From DATKCA01 sp035544675 (GTDB taxonomy: Bacteria > Acidobacteriota > Thermoanaerobaculia > Gp7-AA8), in the NCBI GenBank assembly GCA_035544675.1, contig DATKCA010000034.1:1-38230 (forward strand): DNA of 38,230 nt, written 5' to 3'. How positions within the stretch are numbered: the first letter of the stretch is position 1; each line of letters begins with the position of its first letter. The notes beneath the pieces were generated by a model. The model was not told where the DNA came from. It ran no database searches and was given only the letters and a program-made list of their open reading frames with translations. A program made the translations under genes and the position numbers. Below are positions 23,254 through 31,592 of this stretch, piece by piece.

Positions 23254-25173
23254 ATGCGCGTTCCGACGCTGAAGCGAACTCTCTCGATCTTCGTCCTGCT
23301 GTTTGCCGCAACTGCCGTTCTGGCCGGTCCCCCTTCAGCGCGCACCGGTGTCCGTGCCGCGTACGACGAGTCTGACGGCGTCATCGTGATGTTCGGCGGG
23401 CAGGCCGAGCCCGATCTCGCGACGGCTCAGACGCCCGCGCTCGACGAGACCTATGTGTGGGACGGTACCCGGTGGATCCGGCGCTACCCGCCCGTTTCAC
23501 CGTCCCCGCGATCGATTCACATGATGGTGTACGACGCCGAGCGCGAGAACGTGGTCCTCTTCGGCGGACGCAGCGGCGTGACGGACCTCGCGGACACGTG
23601 GGCATTCGAGGACGGGCGGTGGTCGCGGATCGAGACCGGCGCGGCGCCGGAGAAGCGCAGCGTGGCCGGATTCGAATTCGACCGCTCGCGCGGAGTCACC
23701 GTGCTGTTCGGCGGCCAGCGCCTGAGCGACGACGCCAGATCGTTCATCAACTTCTATGACATGTGGGAGTTCGACGGCAGCGGCTGGACCCAGGTCATGG
23801 CCACCGGGCCGGAAGTCCTCAAGCCCACGCTCGTCTTCGACGAGGCCCGCAACCAGCTCCTGCTCCTGGGAGTGAACCCGAGCAGCGACACGCTGATGTA
23901 CGCCTACGACGCCGCGGCGAACGCGTGGAACGAGCTGAAGCCGGAGACACTGCCGGTCTGCGCGAACGACATTTCGGTGACGTACGTCGACAGCGAAGAG
24001 AAGGTGTTCCTCGTCGGCGGCCAGTGTCCGAAGGAAGGCGTCGGCACGACGGAAGAGCTTTACACATGGGACGGCACGAACTGGACGCTCGTCGAGACGG
24101 AGACCTTGCTCGCGCGCGGCGTCAACCGCGCCATCGCCTATGACAAGGCGCGGGACGTGGTGGTGATGTTCGGCGGCGCGTTCTCGTTCACCACAGCTCC
24201 GCGGGCCACGACCAATGCCTTCAGCTTCGGCAACTGGTCCTTTCCGCAGGACCTCTCCTCGCCGGGCCCGCGCTCGCTGTTCGGGATGGCTACCGACGGG
24301 GCCCGCGGCGTGATCTACATGACGAGCGGACTCACCGATGACGGCTTCTTCAACGATTTCTGGAAGTTCGAGAGCGGGTTCTGGCATCAGATCACCCTCG
24401 ATGAAACCGCGCCGCAATGCGCGATCCCGCTGACCGCGTTCGACTCGAATCGCGGCAAGCTCGTCTACCTCTGCAATGACTCGGCTCTGCACGAGTTCGA
24501 CGGAACGGAGTGGAAGAAGATCGAGGGTCTGCGAACGAATCCATCCCCGCGGCGGTTCGCCGCGATGGTCTACGACGAGAACCTGAGGAAGACCGTTCTG
24601 TTCGGCGGCTACGAAGATCAGAACGCGAACTACACCAACCGCACCTGGACGTGGGACGGATCGACGTGGGTGGAAGTCAAGAAGAAGCGCCCGCACCTGC
24701 GCGCCCTGCACTCGATGTGGTACGACCCGATCCTGCGCCGCACCGTCATCTACGGCGGCCTGGGACGCAAGAACAAGGACGGGCGGCTGGAGCGGTGGAG
24801 CGACATGTGGTCGTTCAACGGCACGGACTGGGTGGAGATCAAGCCATCCGCGCTGCCGGCGGCGCGTTACGGAGCGCAGATCGCCGTGAATCCGAACAGC
24901 GGGCGTACGCTGCTGTTCGGCGGCCTGAGGGTCGAAACCGGCGAGAACGGGCTGCAGAAGCAGGTCTACGCGAACGACACCTGGGAGTGGGACGGCACGA
25001 CGTGGCGCCAGCTGAATCCGGACGGCGCGCCGTCGCCGCGTGAGAACGGCTCGCTCTCATTCGATCCCGCCAGCAACCGCATGATCCTGTTCGGCGGCTG
25101 GTCCGGGTATTTCCACGGTGACACGTGGGAGTACGATCCCGCGGCCAATCGCTGGCGCGTTTTCGCCGAGTAG
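23254..25173 (+). CDS. Secreted kelch-repeat protein
   Basis: A 639-residue exported protein with a signal peptide (about residues 1-24, ending VLAG). It has at least ten repeats of a kelch pattern: (M/A)-x-Y-D-x-x-R-x-x-V-V-x-F-G-G followed by a D-T-(W/Y)-x-W-D-G-x-x-W core, for example DAERENVVLFGGRSG with DTWAFEDGRW, and DENLRKTVLFGGYED with RTWTWDGSTW. These fold as one or two beta-propellers. The likely role is extracellular binding, with no enzyme motif seen. A heptamer repeat array begins at its stop codon. Confidence 0.92.
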   Translation: MRVPTLKRTLSIFVLLFAATAVLAGPPSARTGVRAAYDESDGVIVMFGGQAEPDLATAQTPALDETYVWDGTRWIRRYPPVSPSPRSIHMMVYDAERENVVLFGGRSGVTDLADTWAFEDGRWSRIETGAAPEKRSVAGFEFDRSRGVTVLFGGQRLSDDARSFINFYDMWEFDGSGWTQVMATGPEVLKPTLVFDEARNQLLLLGVNPSSDTLMYAYDAAANAWNELKPETLPVCANDISVTYVDSEEKVFLVGGQCPKEGVGTTEELYTWDGTNWTLVETETLLARGVNRAIAYDKARDVVVMFGGAFSFTTAPRATTNAFSFGNWSFPQDLSSPGPRSLFGMATDGARGVIYMTSGLTDDGFFNDFWKFESGFWHQITLDETAPQCAIPLTAFDSNRGKLVYLCNDSALHEFDGTEWKKIEGLRTNPSPRRFAAMVYDENLRKTVLFGGYEDQNANYTNRTWTWDGSTWVEVKKKRPHLRALHSMWYDPILRRTVIYGGLGRKNKDGRLERWSDMWSFNGTDWVEIKPSALPAARYGAQIAVNPNSGRTLLFGGLRVETGENGLQKQVYANDTWEWDGTTWRQLNPDGAPSPRENGSLSFDPASNRMILFGGWSGYFHGDTWEYDPAANRWRVFAE

Positions 25174-25297
25174 CTAGTCCTTGGTCCTTAGTCGTTAGTC
25201 CTTAGGAAGACCCATTGGTTTCCTAACGACTAAGGACTAAGGACTAAGGACTAGTTAAGGACTAAGGACTGATTGGGACTAACGACTAAGGTCTAAG
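25174..25297. repeat. Heptanucleotide arrays TTAGTCC and GGACTAA, inverted
   Basis: Left array 25174-25206: four heptamers (CTAGTCC, TTGGTCC, TTAGTCG, TTAGTCC) then TTAGG. Right array from 25222: CCTAACG, then ACTAAGG repeats to about 25297. The two are inverted around GAAGACCCATTGG, so a hairpin with arms over 30 bases is possible. It fills the gap between the kelch gene and deoC and probably acts as a terminator-like structure. Confidence 0.9.
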
Positions 25298-25317
25298 TGC
25301 GATAACGTAGACAACCC

Positions 25318-26277
25318 ATGACCGAGACGGCGATCGTCCCGCCTCACCGCACACTCGTTCCCCGCGACTACCGGCGCAGTCTCAATGATGCGCTGGAGAT
25401 GGCGCACGGCGTGGACGCCGTGGCCGCCGAGGAGCGCGCCGCTTCGCTGGCCAAGCGCTCGCTCAAGAAAGAGTCGAAGCTGTGGGGCCTCAAGCTCGCC
25501 ATCAGCATGATCGACCTCACCACGCTGGAGGGGAAGGACACTCGCGGCAAGGTGTGGGCGCTCTGCCAGAAGGCGATCCGCCCCGAGCCGGGCGACCGCG
25601 AGATCCCGCATGTGGCCGCGGTCTGCGTCTATCCGACGATGATCCCATTCGTCAGCGACGCTCTGCGGGGCAGCGGCGTGAAGGTCGCCTCCGTGGCCAC
25701 AGGCTTTCCGAGCGGACAGACGTTCACGGAGATCAAGATCCTGGAGACGCAGAAGACTGTGGCCGCCGGCGCGGACGAGATCGACATGGTCATCGACCGC
25801 GGCGCGTTCCTCTCCGGCGACTACCAGAAGGTCTTCGACGAGATCGCCGACGTGAAGGAAGCGTGCGGTCCGGCCCACCTCAAGGTGATCCTGGAGACGG
25901 GAGAGCTGGCCAACTACGATCAGGTGCGCAAGGCCTCGCTCATCGCCATGTACGCCGGCGCCGACTTCATCAAGACCTCGACGGGCAAAGTGGGCGTGAA
26001 CGCGACGCTGCCGGTGACGCTGGTGATGTTCGAGGCCATCCGCGACTTCTACCAGGCCACCGGAAGGATGATCGGGATGAAGCCGGCCGGCGGCATCTCC
26101 AACTCCAAGCTCGCCCTCGCTTACCTGGTCCTCCTCTACGAGACCCTCGGCGCGGACTGGATGACGCCCGACCTGTTCCGCATCGGAGCCTCTTCGCTGC
26201 TCAACGACATCCTCATGCAGATCAGGAAAGAGAAGACCGGCGCCTACCAGAGCGGCGACTACTTCACGATCGACTGA
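25318..26277 (+). CDS. deoC: Deoxyribose-phosphate aldolase
   Basis: A 319-residue enzyme that splits 2-deoxyribose 5-phosphate to acetaldehyde and glyceraldehyde 3-phosphate. The Schiff-base lysine lies in DFIKTSTGK and the second lysine in GMKPAGGI. ATGFPSGQT and the EIDMVIDRG motif are also present. Length is that of the longer, animal/actinobacterial-type DERA, not the 259-residue E. coli form. A TAACGT box lies nine bases before the ATG with no Shine-Dalgarno. It leads an operon with two aldehyde dehydrogenase genes, which could oxidise the acetaldehyde produced. Confidence 0.95.
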   Translation: MTETAIVPPHRTLVPRDYRRSLNDALEMAHGVDAVAAEERAASLAKRSLKKESKLWGLKLAISMIDLTTLEGKDTRGKVWALCQKAIRPEPGDREIPHVAAVCVYPTMIPFVSDALRGSGVKVASVATGFPSGQTFTEIKILETQKTVAAGADEIDMVIDRGAFLSGDYQKVFDEIADVKEACGPAHLKVILETGELANYDQVRKASLIAMYAGADFIKTSTGKVGVNATLPVTLVMFEAIRDFYQATGRMIGMKPAGGISNSKLALAYLVLLYETLGADWMTPDLFRIGASSLLNDILMQIRKEKTGAYQSGDYFTID

Positions 26278-27770
26278 TGACCACAGCCATCGAAACGAAA
26301 GAACGCCTGGCCCCCGGAGCGGCAAGCTCGGAGATCCTCTGGGAGTATTCTCCTTCGCCGGAGTCGACGGACCACGTCAAGGTCCAGTCGCGCTACAACC
26401 TCTTCATCGGCGGGAAGTTCGTCGAGCCGCACTCCAGGCGCTGGTTCGAGACGATCAATCCGGCCACCGAGGAGACTCTGGCCGAAGTGGCCGAGGCGGA
26501 TGAGGAGGATGTGGATCGCGCGGTGCGGGAGGCGCGGCGCGCATACGAGAAGGTGTGGCGGAAGATCCCGGCCAGCGAGCGCGCCAAGTACATCTTCCGC
26601 ATCGCCCGCCTGATTCAGGAGAAGTCGCGGGCGCTGGCCGTCGTGGAGACGATGAACGGCGGCAAGCCCATCAAGGAGTCGCGCGACATCGACGTGCCGC
26701 TGGCCGCCGCGCACTTCTTCTACTACGCCGGATGGGCGGACAAGATCGACTACGCCTTTCCCGGCCGCGTGGCCAGCCCGCTCGGCGTGGCCGGACAGAT
26801 CATCCCGTGGAACTTCCCGCTGCTGATGGCGGCGTGGAAGATCGCTCCGGCCCTGGCGGCGGGCAACACCGTGATCCTCAAGCCGGCCGAGACCACGCCG
26901 GTGACCTCGCTGATGCTCGCCGAGATCATGCAGGAGGCGGAGCTGCCGCCGGGGGTGGTGAACATCATCACCGGGGCCGGCGCGACCGGCGCGGCGCTCG
27001 TCGCGCACAAGGACATCGACAAGATCGCGTTCACCGGCTCGACCGAGGTGGGCAAGCGGATTCAGCGCGCGCTGGCCGGGACGAAGAAGAGGGTGACGCT
27101 GGAGCTGGGCGGAAAAGCGCCGAACATCGTCTTCGAGGACGCGCCCATCGATCAGGCCGTCGAGGGCATCATCAACGGCATCTACTTCAACCAGGGTCAC
27201 GTCTGCTGCGCCGGCTCGCGCCTCTTCGTGCAGGAGTCGGTGCTCGAGCCGGTCCTGCGCAAGCTGCGCCAGCGCATCGGCACGCTCCGCGTCGGCAATC
27301 CGCTCGACAAGAACACCGACATCGGCGCCATCAACTCGCGCGCGCAGCTGGAGAAGATTCAGGAGCTCGTGGAGAGCGGCGTGGAAGAGGGGGCGGAGAT
27401 CTTCCAGTCGTCGTGCAAGCTGCCCTCGCGCGGCTTCTGGTTCGCGCCGACGTTCTTCACCGGCGTGTCGCAGTCGAATCGCATCGCGCAGGAGGAGATC
27501 TTCGGCCCCGTGCTCTCGGTGCTGACGTTCCGCACGCCGGAAGAGGCCATCGAGAAGGCCAACAACACGCCGTACGGGCTCTCCGCCGGCGTGTGGACCG
27601 AGAAGGGCTCGCGCATCCTGAAGATGGCGCAGAAGCTCCGCGCCGGCGTGATCTGGGCGAACACGTACAACAAGTTCGATCCCACCTCGCCGTTCGGCGG
27701 ATACAAGGAATCGGGCTTCGGGCGCGAGGGCGGCATGCACGGCCTGGCGCCGTATCTGACGCTGAGCTGA
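26277..27770 (+). CDS. Aldehyde dehydrogenase, full length
   Basis: A 497-residue NAD(P)-dependent aldehyde dehydrogenase. ATG 26277 overlaps the last base of the deoC stop. The fold is complete: N-terminal LFIGGKFVEP, the cofactor region IIPWNFPLLMAAWKIAPALAAGN, FTGSTEVGK, catalytic Glu in LELGGKAPNIV, catalytic Cys in GHVCCAGSR, and C-terminal EIFGPV and SPFGGYKESGFGRE. Placed after deoC, it probably oxidises acetaldehyde or another short aldehyde formed in deoxynucleoside breakdown. It is followed two bases later by a truncated paralogue. Confidence 0.95.
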   Translation: MTTAIETKERLAPGAASSEILWEYSPSPESTDHVKVQSRYNLFIGGKFVEPHSRRWFETINPATEETLAEVAEADEEDVDRAVREARRAYEKVWRKIPASERAKYIFRIARLIQEKSRALAVVETMNGGKPIKESRDIDVPLAAAHFFYYAGWADKIDYAFPGRVASPLGVAGQIIPWNFPLLMAAWKIAPALAAGNTVILKPAETTPVTSLMLAEIMQEAELPPGVVNIITGAGATGAALVAHKDIDKIAFTGSTEVGKRIQRALAGTKKRVTLELGGKAPNIVFEDAPIDQAVEGIINGIYFNQGHVCCAGSRLFVQESVLEPVLRKLRQRIGTLRVGNPLDKNTDIGAINSRAQLEKIQELVESGVEEGAEIFQSSCKLPSRGFWFAPTFFTGVSQSNRIAQEEIFGPVLSVLTFRTPEEAIEKANNTPYGLSAGVWTEKGSRILKMAQKLRAGVIWANTYNKFDPTSPFGGYKESGFGREGGMHGLAPYLTLS

Positions 27771-27772
27771 CC

Positions 27773-28642
27773 ATGCCGCGACTGAACGTACGGAAGACCT
27801 ACAAGCTGTACATCAACGGTGAGTTTCCGCGGACCGAGTCCGGCCGCTTCTACGCCGTTCGCGGCAAGGGGGGAGCGCTTCTGGCCAACGCAAGCCGAGG
27901 TTCGAGGAAAGACCTTCGTAACGCGGTGCAGGCGGCGCGGAAGGCGCAGCAGGGGTGGAGCGGGAAGACCGCGTACAACCGCGGCCAGATCCTCTATCGC
28001 ATCGCCGAGGTGTGCGAGGCGCGCGCGAGTGAGCTGGCCGCGGAGCTGCGCAGGCAGGGCTCGCCGGCGGCCGCGGCCCGCAAGGAAGTCGATGCGGTGA
28101 TCGACCGCTGGGTCTACTACGCCGGATGGAGCGACAAATACGCGCAGGTGTTCGGCTCGGTGAATCCGGTGGCCGGCCCCTACTACAACTTCACCGTGCC
28201 CGAGCCCACCGGCGTGGTCGGCATCATCGCCCCGGAAGAGCCCGCGCTTCTGGGGCTGGTCAGCCGCGTTGCCCCGGCCATCGTGGGAGGCAATACGGTC
28301 GTGGCCGTGACCTCGGAGTCGCGTCCGCTCGCAGCCATTACGCTGGGCGAGGTGTTCGAGACGTCCGACGTTCCGGGCGGGGTCGTCAATCTGATCTCGG
28401 GCCTGCGGAGCGAGCTCACTCCGTGGCTGGCCGCGCACATGGACGTGAACGCGCTCGACGCGACCGGCATCGCGGCCGGGGCGCTCGAGGCGGTCCAGAA
28501 GGCCGCCGCGGAGAACGTGAAGCGCCTCGTCCGTTTCGACGCGGACGAGATCGGCTGGGACGACGAACGCCGCTCGCAGTCGCCATACGCCATCTTCGAC
28601 TTTCAGGAGATGAAGACCGTGTGGCACCCGATGGGGATGTAG
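27773..28642 (+). CDS. Truncated aldehyde dehydrogenase-like protein
   Basis: A 289-residue relative of the preceding enzyme that covers only the N-terminal and cofactor region (KLYINGEFPRTESGR, then GVVGIIAPEEPALLGLVSRVAPAIVGGNTVV, PGGVVNLISG). The FTGST loop is replaced by ALDATGIAAG. The segments with the catalytic Glu and Cys are missing; the protein ends with SPYAIFDFQEMKTVWHPMGM. The reading frame is intact and coding bias normal, so this is not a recent pseudogene. It starts at ATG 27773, just after the full enzyme, which suggests a structural or regulatory subunit of a heteromer. Confidence 0.85.
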   Translation: MPRLNVRKTYKLYINGEFPRTESGRFYAVRGKGGALLANASRGSRKDLRNAVQAARKAQQGWSGKTAYNRGQILYRIAEVCEARASELAAELRRQGSPAAAARKEVDAVIDRWVYYAGWSDKYAQVFGSVNPVAGPYYNFTVPEPTGVVGIIAPEEPALLGLVSRVAPAIVGGNTVVAVTSESRPLAAITLGEVFETSDVPGGVVNLISGLRSELTPWLAAHMDVNALDATGIAAGALEAVQKAAAENVKRLVRFDADEIGWDDERRSQSPYAIFDFQEMKTVWHPMGM

Positions 28643-29341
28643 TTGGACGCCATCGCCGGCCGCTTTCTCTCGCTGGGCGAGGCGGGGGCCGCCAAGAATG
28701 CGCTCGAGGCGGCCGGCATCGAGTGCTGGCTCGGCGACGACGCGATCGTCGGCCTGGACTGGATGATGGCGCAGGCCGTCGGTCACATCAAGCTGCGCGT
28801 GCGCGCGGAGGATCTGGAGATCGCGCAGGCGATCCTGGCCGGGAACGTCGAGTACGAGGACATTGGCCCGCCGCCGTTCCCGGCGGAGTCTTCGACAACC
28901 GCCGCCAGGAATGGCGGCGCCCCACAGTGTCCGGAGTGCGGATCGCCGGACGTCGCGCCGATCCGCAGGTTCCGGATGTTCCTGCTGATCGCGCTGCTGT
29001 TCATCGGGATCGGCGCGGCGGTCGGGCAGACGGCGCTGGCGCTGACCCCGGTTCCGGCGCTCGGGCTCGCGCTGATGGTCGCGCCTTCGAGGCGGTGTGG
29101 TGCGTGCGAGCATCGCTGGACGCCGGATGACGATGGCGAAGAGGTCGAAGCACCGCCGCCCGATCCGTCCGATACGGCGGAGGTCATCTGCACGCGCTGC
29201 GGCTCGGCCGAGGTGTACGACATCGACTACCGGCGGCTCAAGGCGCTGCCGCTGCTGTTCACGCCGGCGATGCTGTTCGTGGCGCCGTACTGGCTCGCGC
29301 TGCCGAAGAGGATGTGCAGCAATTGCGGCCAACGCTACTGA
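28643..29341 (+). CDS. DUF2007-like, double zinc-ribbon membrane protein
   Basis: A 232-residue protein. Residues 1-68 are a DUF2007-type domain (AGAAKNALEAAGIECWL...IKLRVRAEDLEIAQAILAG). A zinc ribbon starts at CPECG, with its second Cys pair at RRCGACEHRW. A hydrophobic helix pair between these (FLLIALLFIGIGAAVGQTALAL) inserts in the membrane. A second ribbon uses CTRCG and CSNCG, again around a hydrophobic segment. The TTG start immediately follows the TAG of the previous gene, so it closes the deoC operon. It may be a sensor or assembly factor; function unknown. Confidence 0.78.
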   Translation: MDAIAGRFLSLGEAGAAKNALEAAGIECWLGDDAIVGLDWMMAQAVGHIKLRVRAEDLEIAQAILAGNVEYEDIGPPPFPAESSTTAARNGGAPQCPECGSPDVAPIRRFRMFLLIALLFIGIGAAVGQTALALTPVPALGLALMVAPSRRCGACEHRWTPDDDGEEVEAPPPDPSDTAEVICTRCGSAEVYDIDYRRLKALPLLFTPAMLFVAPYWLALPKRMCSNCGQRY

Positions 29342-29351
29342 GTAGGCCTAC

Positions 29352-29369
29352 CCCGCGCTCCATTCCGTG
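29352..29369. repeat. Half family A unit
   Basis: CCCGCGCTCCATTCCGTG matches 18 consecutive bases of the unit at 23077-23129 but lacks the left stem arm. It is a truncated copy just after the DUF2007 gene. Confidence 0.7.
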
Positions 29370-29388
29370 GCGACATGGTGATGATCGT

Positions 29389-29430
29389 CATCCGTCATTG
29401 TTCAGGCTACCAAAAAAGTAGTGACGGATG
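29389..29430 (+). other. Structured intergenic element, possible start of an sRNA
   Basis: CATCCGTCA (29389-29397) and TGACGGATG (29422-29430) are perfect inverted arms. Inside, CTAC (29407-29410) and GTAG (29418-29421) pair around loop CAAAAAA, leaving a one-sided bulge TTGTTCAGG. It lies in a 211-base gene-free region that ends with a strong plus-strand terminator at 29511. It could be part of the deoC operon 3' UTR or of a separate small RNA. I do not recognise a known family. Confidence 0.45.
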
Positions 29431-29510
29431 CCGCGGGTGGAACTAGATTGGTTGTGTCGCTGATCCGTAGAATTCGCAGCGACCCAGCAGGCGCACTCTA
29501 GCGCGCCCTC

Positions 29511-29543
29511 GCCCGCTTCCCTGGCCAGGAAGCGGGCTTTTTT
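29511..29543 (+). terminator. Rho-independent terminator
   Basis: GCCCGCTTCC (29511-29520) pairs with GGAAGCGGGC (29528-29537), followed by TTTTTT (29538-29543). The loop CTGGCCA can extend the stem with one bulge. It points in the plus direction. It therefore ends the deoC operon transcript (200 bases after its last stop) or a small RNA from this gap, not the minus-strand metG. Confidence 0.88.
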
Positions 29544-29552
29544 CTTTGCGCG

Positions 29553-31469
29553 CTACTTCACTTTCGTGCCGGCGGGCACGGAGGGATCCACCGCCAGCAG
29601 CGACGGCTCGCCCTCGATGGACGCGGCCAGCAGCATGCCGTTCGACTCGACACCCATCAACTTCGCGGGTTGCAGATTCGCGACGATGACGACCTTGCGC
29701 CCGACCATCTCTTCCGGCGTGTACTTCGCGGCGATGCCGGCCACGATGGTCCGCTCCTCGTCGCCGGTGAACACGGTGAGCTTGAGGAGTTTCTTCGACT
29801 TCTCGACCTTCTCCGCCGCCCGCACCTCCGCCACGCGCAGGTCGGCTTCCATGAACTGGTCGTACGAGATCTTTGCAATGCCCGGCGGCACCGCCTGGGT
29901 GGTCTCAACCGGTGGTGTCTCACTCATCTTGCTGTCTCCAAGGTATGTGGTGGCATCGATGCGGGGGAAGATCGGGTCGGCGACGCGGACCGGGGTGCCG
30001 TTCGGCAGTCCTCCCCATCCCAGCGCCTTGCCGTCGATCGAGTCAGGATCGGCGCCGAGCCGGCCGAGCGCTTCGCGCGTGGCCGTGGGCATGACCGGCG
30101 CAACCATCACCCATACGATGCGCAGCGCCTCGAGGCAGTTCCAGATCAGGCGTGACAGCGTCTCGTCCGCGCCGCCCTCCTTGAACTTCTTCCACGGCTC
30201 GCGAGTCACGATGTAGGAGTTGATGGCCACCAGCAGCTTCCACGCGGCATCGAGCGCGCGCTGGAAGGCCAGCTCGTCCATGGCCCGCAGATACTCCGGC
30301 ACCAGTTCCTTCGCGGCGCGCAGCAGATCGTTGTCGTCGCACGGGGTGGGGGGCGTCTTCCCGCCGAAGTAGCTGTCCGACATCTTGATGGCGCGCGAGA
30401 GCGTGTTGCCGAGGTCGTTGGCCAGGTCGGCGTTATAGCGGCCGAGGAACGCTTCGTCGGAGTAGTTCTGGTCCTGCCCGAACACCATCTCGCGCAACAG
30501 ATGGAAGCGGAAGGGATCGGCGCCGAACTGGTCGATGATGTCGTAAGGGCGGACGACGTTGCCGAGCGATTTCGAGATCTTCGCGTTGTCGCGCAGCCAC
30601 CAGCCGTGCCCGACGACCTGCTTCGGAAGTTCCACTCCCGCGGCCATGAGAAACGCCGGCCAGTACACCGCGTGGAAACGGACGATGTCCTTGCCGACCA
30701 GATGGATGTCCGCCGGCCAGTACTTCTTCAGCTTCCCCTCGTCGGCGCTGCCGAAACCGAGCGCGGAGATGTAATTCGTCAGCGCGTCCATCCAGACGTA
30801 GATGACGTGACCGGGATGGCCGGGGAAGGGGATGCCCCACCGGATCGACGTCCGCGAGATCGACAGGTCCCGCAGGCCCTGCTCGACGAACGAGGTGACC
30901 TCGTTCATCCGCGTGGGCGGGTAGACGAACGACGGGTTCTTTCTGTAGTGGTCGAGGAGCGGCTCGGCGTAGCGCGAGAGCCGGAAGAAGTAGTTGCGCT
31001 CCGTCGTCCACTCCACCTTGTGGCCGTCCCCATCGACGCCCTCCCTGACCTGGTTCTCCGGGATGAACGTCTCTTCGCTCTGGCAGTACCAGCCGGAGTG
31101 CTCGCCGAGGTAGATGTCGTCGGTGAGCCGCTCCTGGATCCGGCGGATGAGCTCCAGCACCCCCACGCGATGCCGCTCCTCGGTCGTGCGGATGAAGTCG
31201 TCGTGGCTGATGTTCAGCTTTTTCCAGAGGGCGTGATGCGTCTTTACCACGCGGTCAGCCAGATCGATGGGCAGGATGCCTTCCTTCGCCGCGGCGCGCT
31301 CGATCTTCTGGCCGTGCTCGTCGGTGCCGGTGAGGAACCAGACGTCGTCGCCCATGCGGCGGCGGTGACGGGCCATGACGTCGGCGACGACGTTTTCGTA
31401 CATGTGTCCGATGTGCGGGTCGTCGTTGACGTAGTGGATGGCCGTGGAGATATAGAAGGGCTTCGACAT
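29553..31469 (-). CDS. metG: Methionyl-tRNA synthetase
   Basis: A 638-residue class I synthetase that charges tRNA-Met. The HIGH motif (residues 19-22 in DPHIGHMYEN) and KISKS (variant of KMSKS, near residue 300) are both present, with GWYCQSEETF in the connective insert and WMDALTNYISALGF in the Met pocket. A C-terminal EMAP/Trbp111-like tRNA-binding domain (about residues 535-638: ISYDQFMEADLRVAEV...IVANLQPAKLMGVESNGM) is fused. Lengths fit the Thermotoga/Bacillus form. A TACAAT box lies close upstream. Confidence 0.96.
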   Translation of the reverse strand: MSKPFYISTAIHYVNDDPHIGHMYENVVADVMARHRRRMGDDVWFLTGTDEHGQKIERAAAKEGILPIDLADRVVKTHHALWKKLNISHDDFIRTTEERHRVGVLELIRRIQERLTDDIYLGEHSGWYCQSEETFIPENQVREGVDGDGHKVEWTTERNYFFRLSRYAEPLLDHYRKNPSFVYPPTRMNEVTSFVEQGLRDLSISRTSIRWGIPFPGHPGHVIYVWMDALTNYISALGFGSADEGKLKKYWPADIHLVGKDIVRFHAVYWPAFLMAAGVELPKQVVGHGWWLRDNAKISKSLGNVVRPYDIIDQFGADPFRFHLLREMVFGQDQNYSDEAFLGRYNADLANDLGNTLSRAIKMSDSYFGGKTPPTPCDDNDLLRAAKELVPEYLRAMDELAFQRALDAAWKLLVAINSYIVTREPWKKFKEGGADETLSRLIWNCLEALRIVWVMVAPVMPTATREALGRLGADPDSIDGKALGWGGLPNGTPVRVADPIFPRIDATTYLGDSKMSETPPVETTQAVPPGIAKISYDQFMEADLRVAEVRAAEKVEKSKKLLKLTVFTGDEERTIVAGIAAKYTPEEMVGRKVVIVANLQPAKLMGVESNGMLLAASIEGEPSLLAVDPSVPAGTKVK

Positions 31470-31482
31470 CGATGGAGGGCGG

Positions 31483-31511
31483 ATTGTAAAGGATGAAGGA
31501 TGAAGGATGAA
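31483..31511 (-). promoter_or_regulatory. Possible metG promoter
   Basis: On the minus strand TACAAT (31483-31488) is five of six to the consensus -10 and stands 13 bases before the metG ATG. A weak -35, TTCATC (31506-31511), is 17 bases upstream and lies inside the heptamer array. Leader length would be about seven bases with no Shine-Dalgarno. Confidence 0.35.
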
Positions 31512-31535
31512 GGCCCGCTGCCACGTTCATCCTTT
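31488..31535. repeat. Heptanucleotide array AAGGATG with inverted arm
   Basis: Three AAGGATG heptamers plus AAGG (31489-31513) are followed by TTCATCCTTT (31526-31535), which is complementary to 31488-31497. This is the fourth heptamer locus of the window and the shortest. It lies directly upstream of metG. Confidence 0.8.
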
Positions 31536-31592
31536 CTTGTGTATCGTGTTCTGGCTCCATGACAAGGACCGGTTTCCGGTAAGGGGGAACAT

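Noticed and set aside
26555..27772. Open frame running into the truncated aldehyde dehydrogenase
   Set aside because: This part is the +1 shadow of the full-length dehydrogenase; the real gene starts at ATG 27773.
29389..29430. Possible integron attC site
   Set aside because: The imperfect palindrome lacks the conserved R' and R'' core (RYYYAAC/GTTRRRY) and no cassette or integrase is seen.
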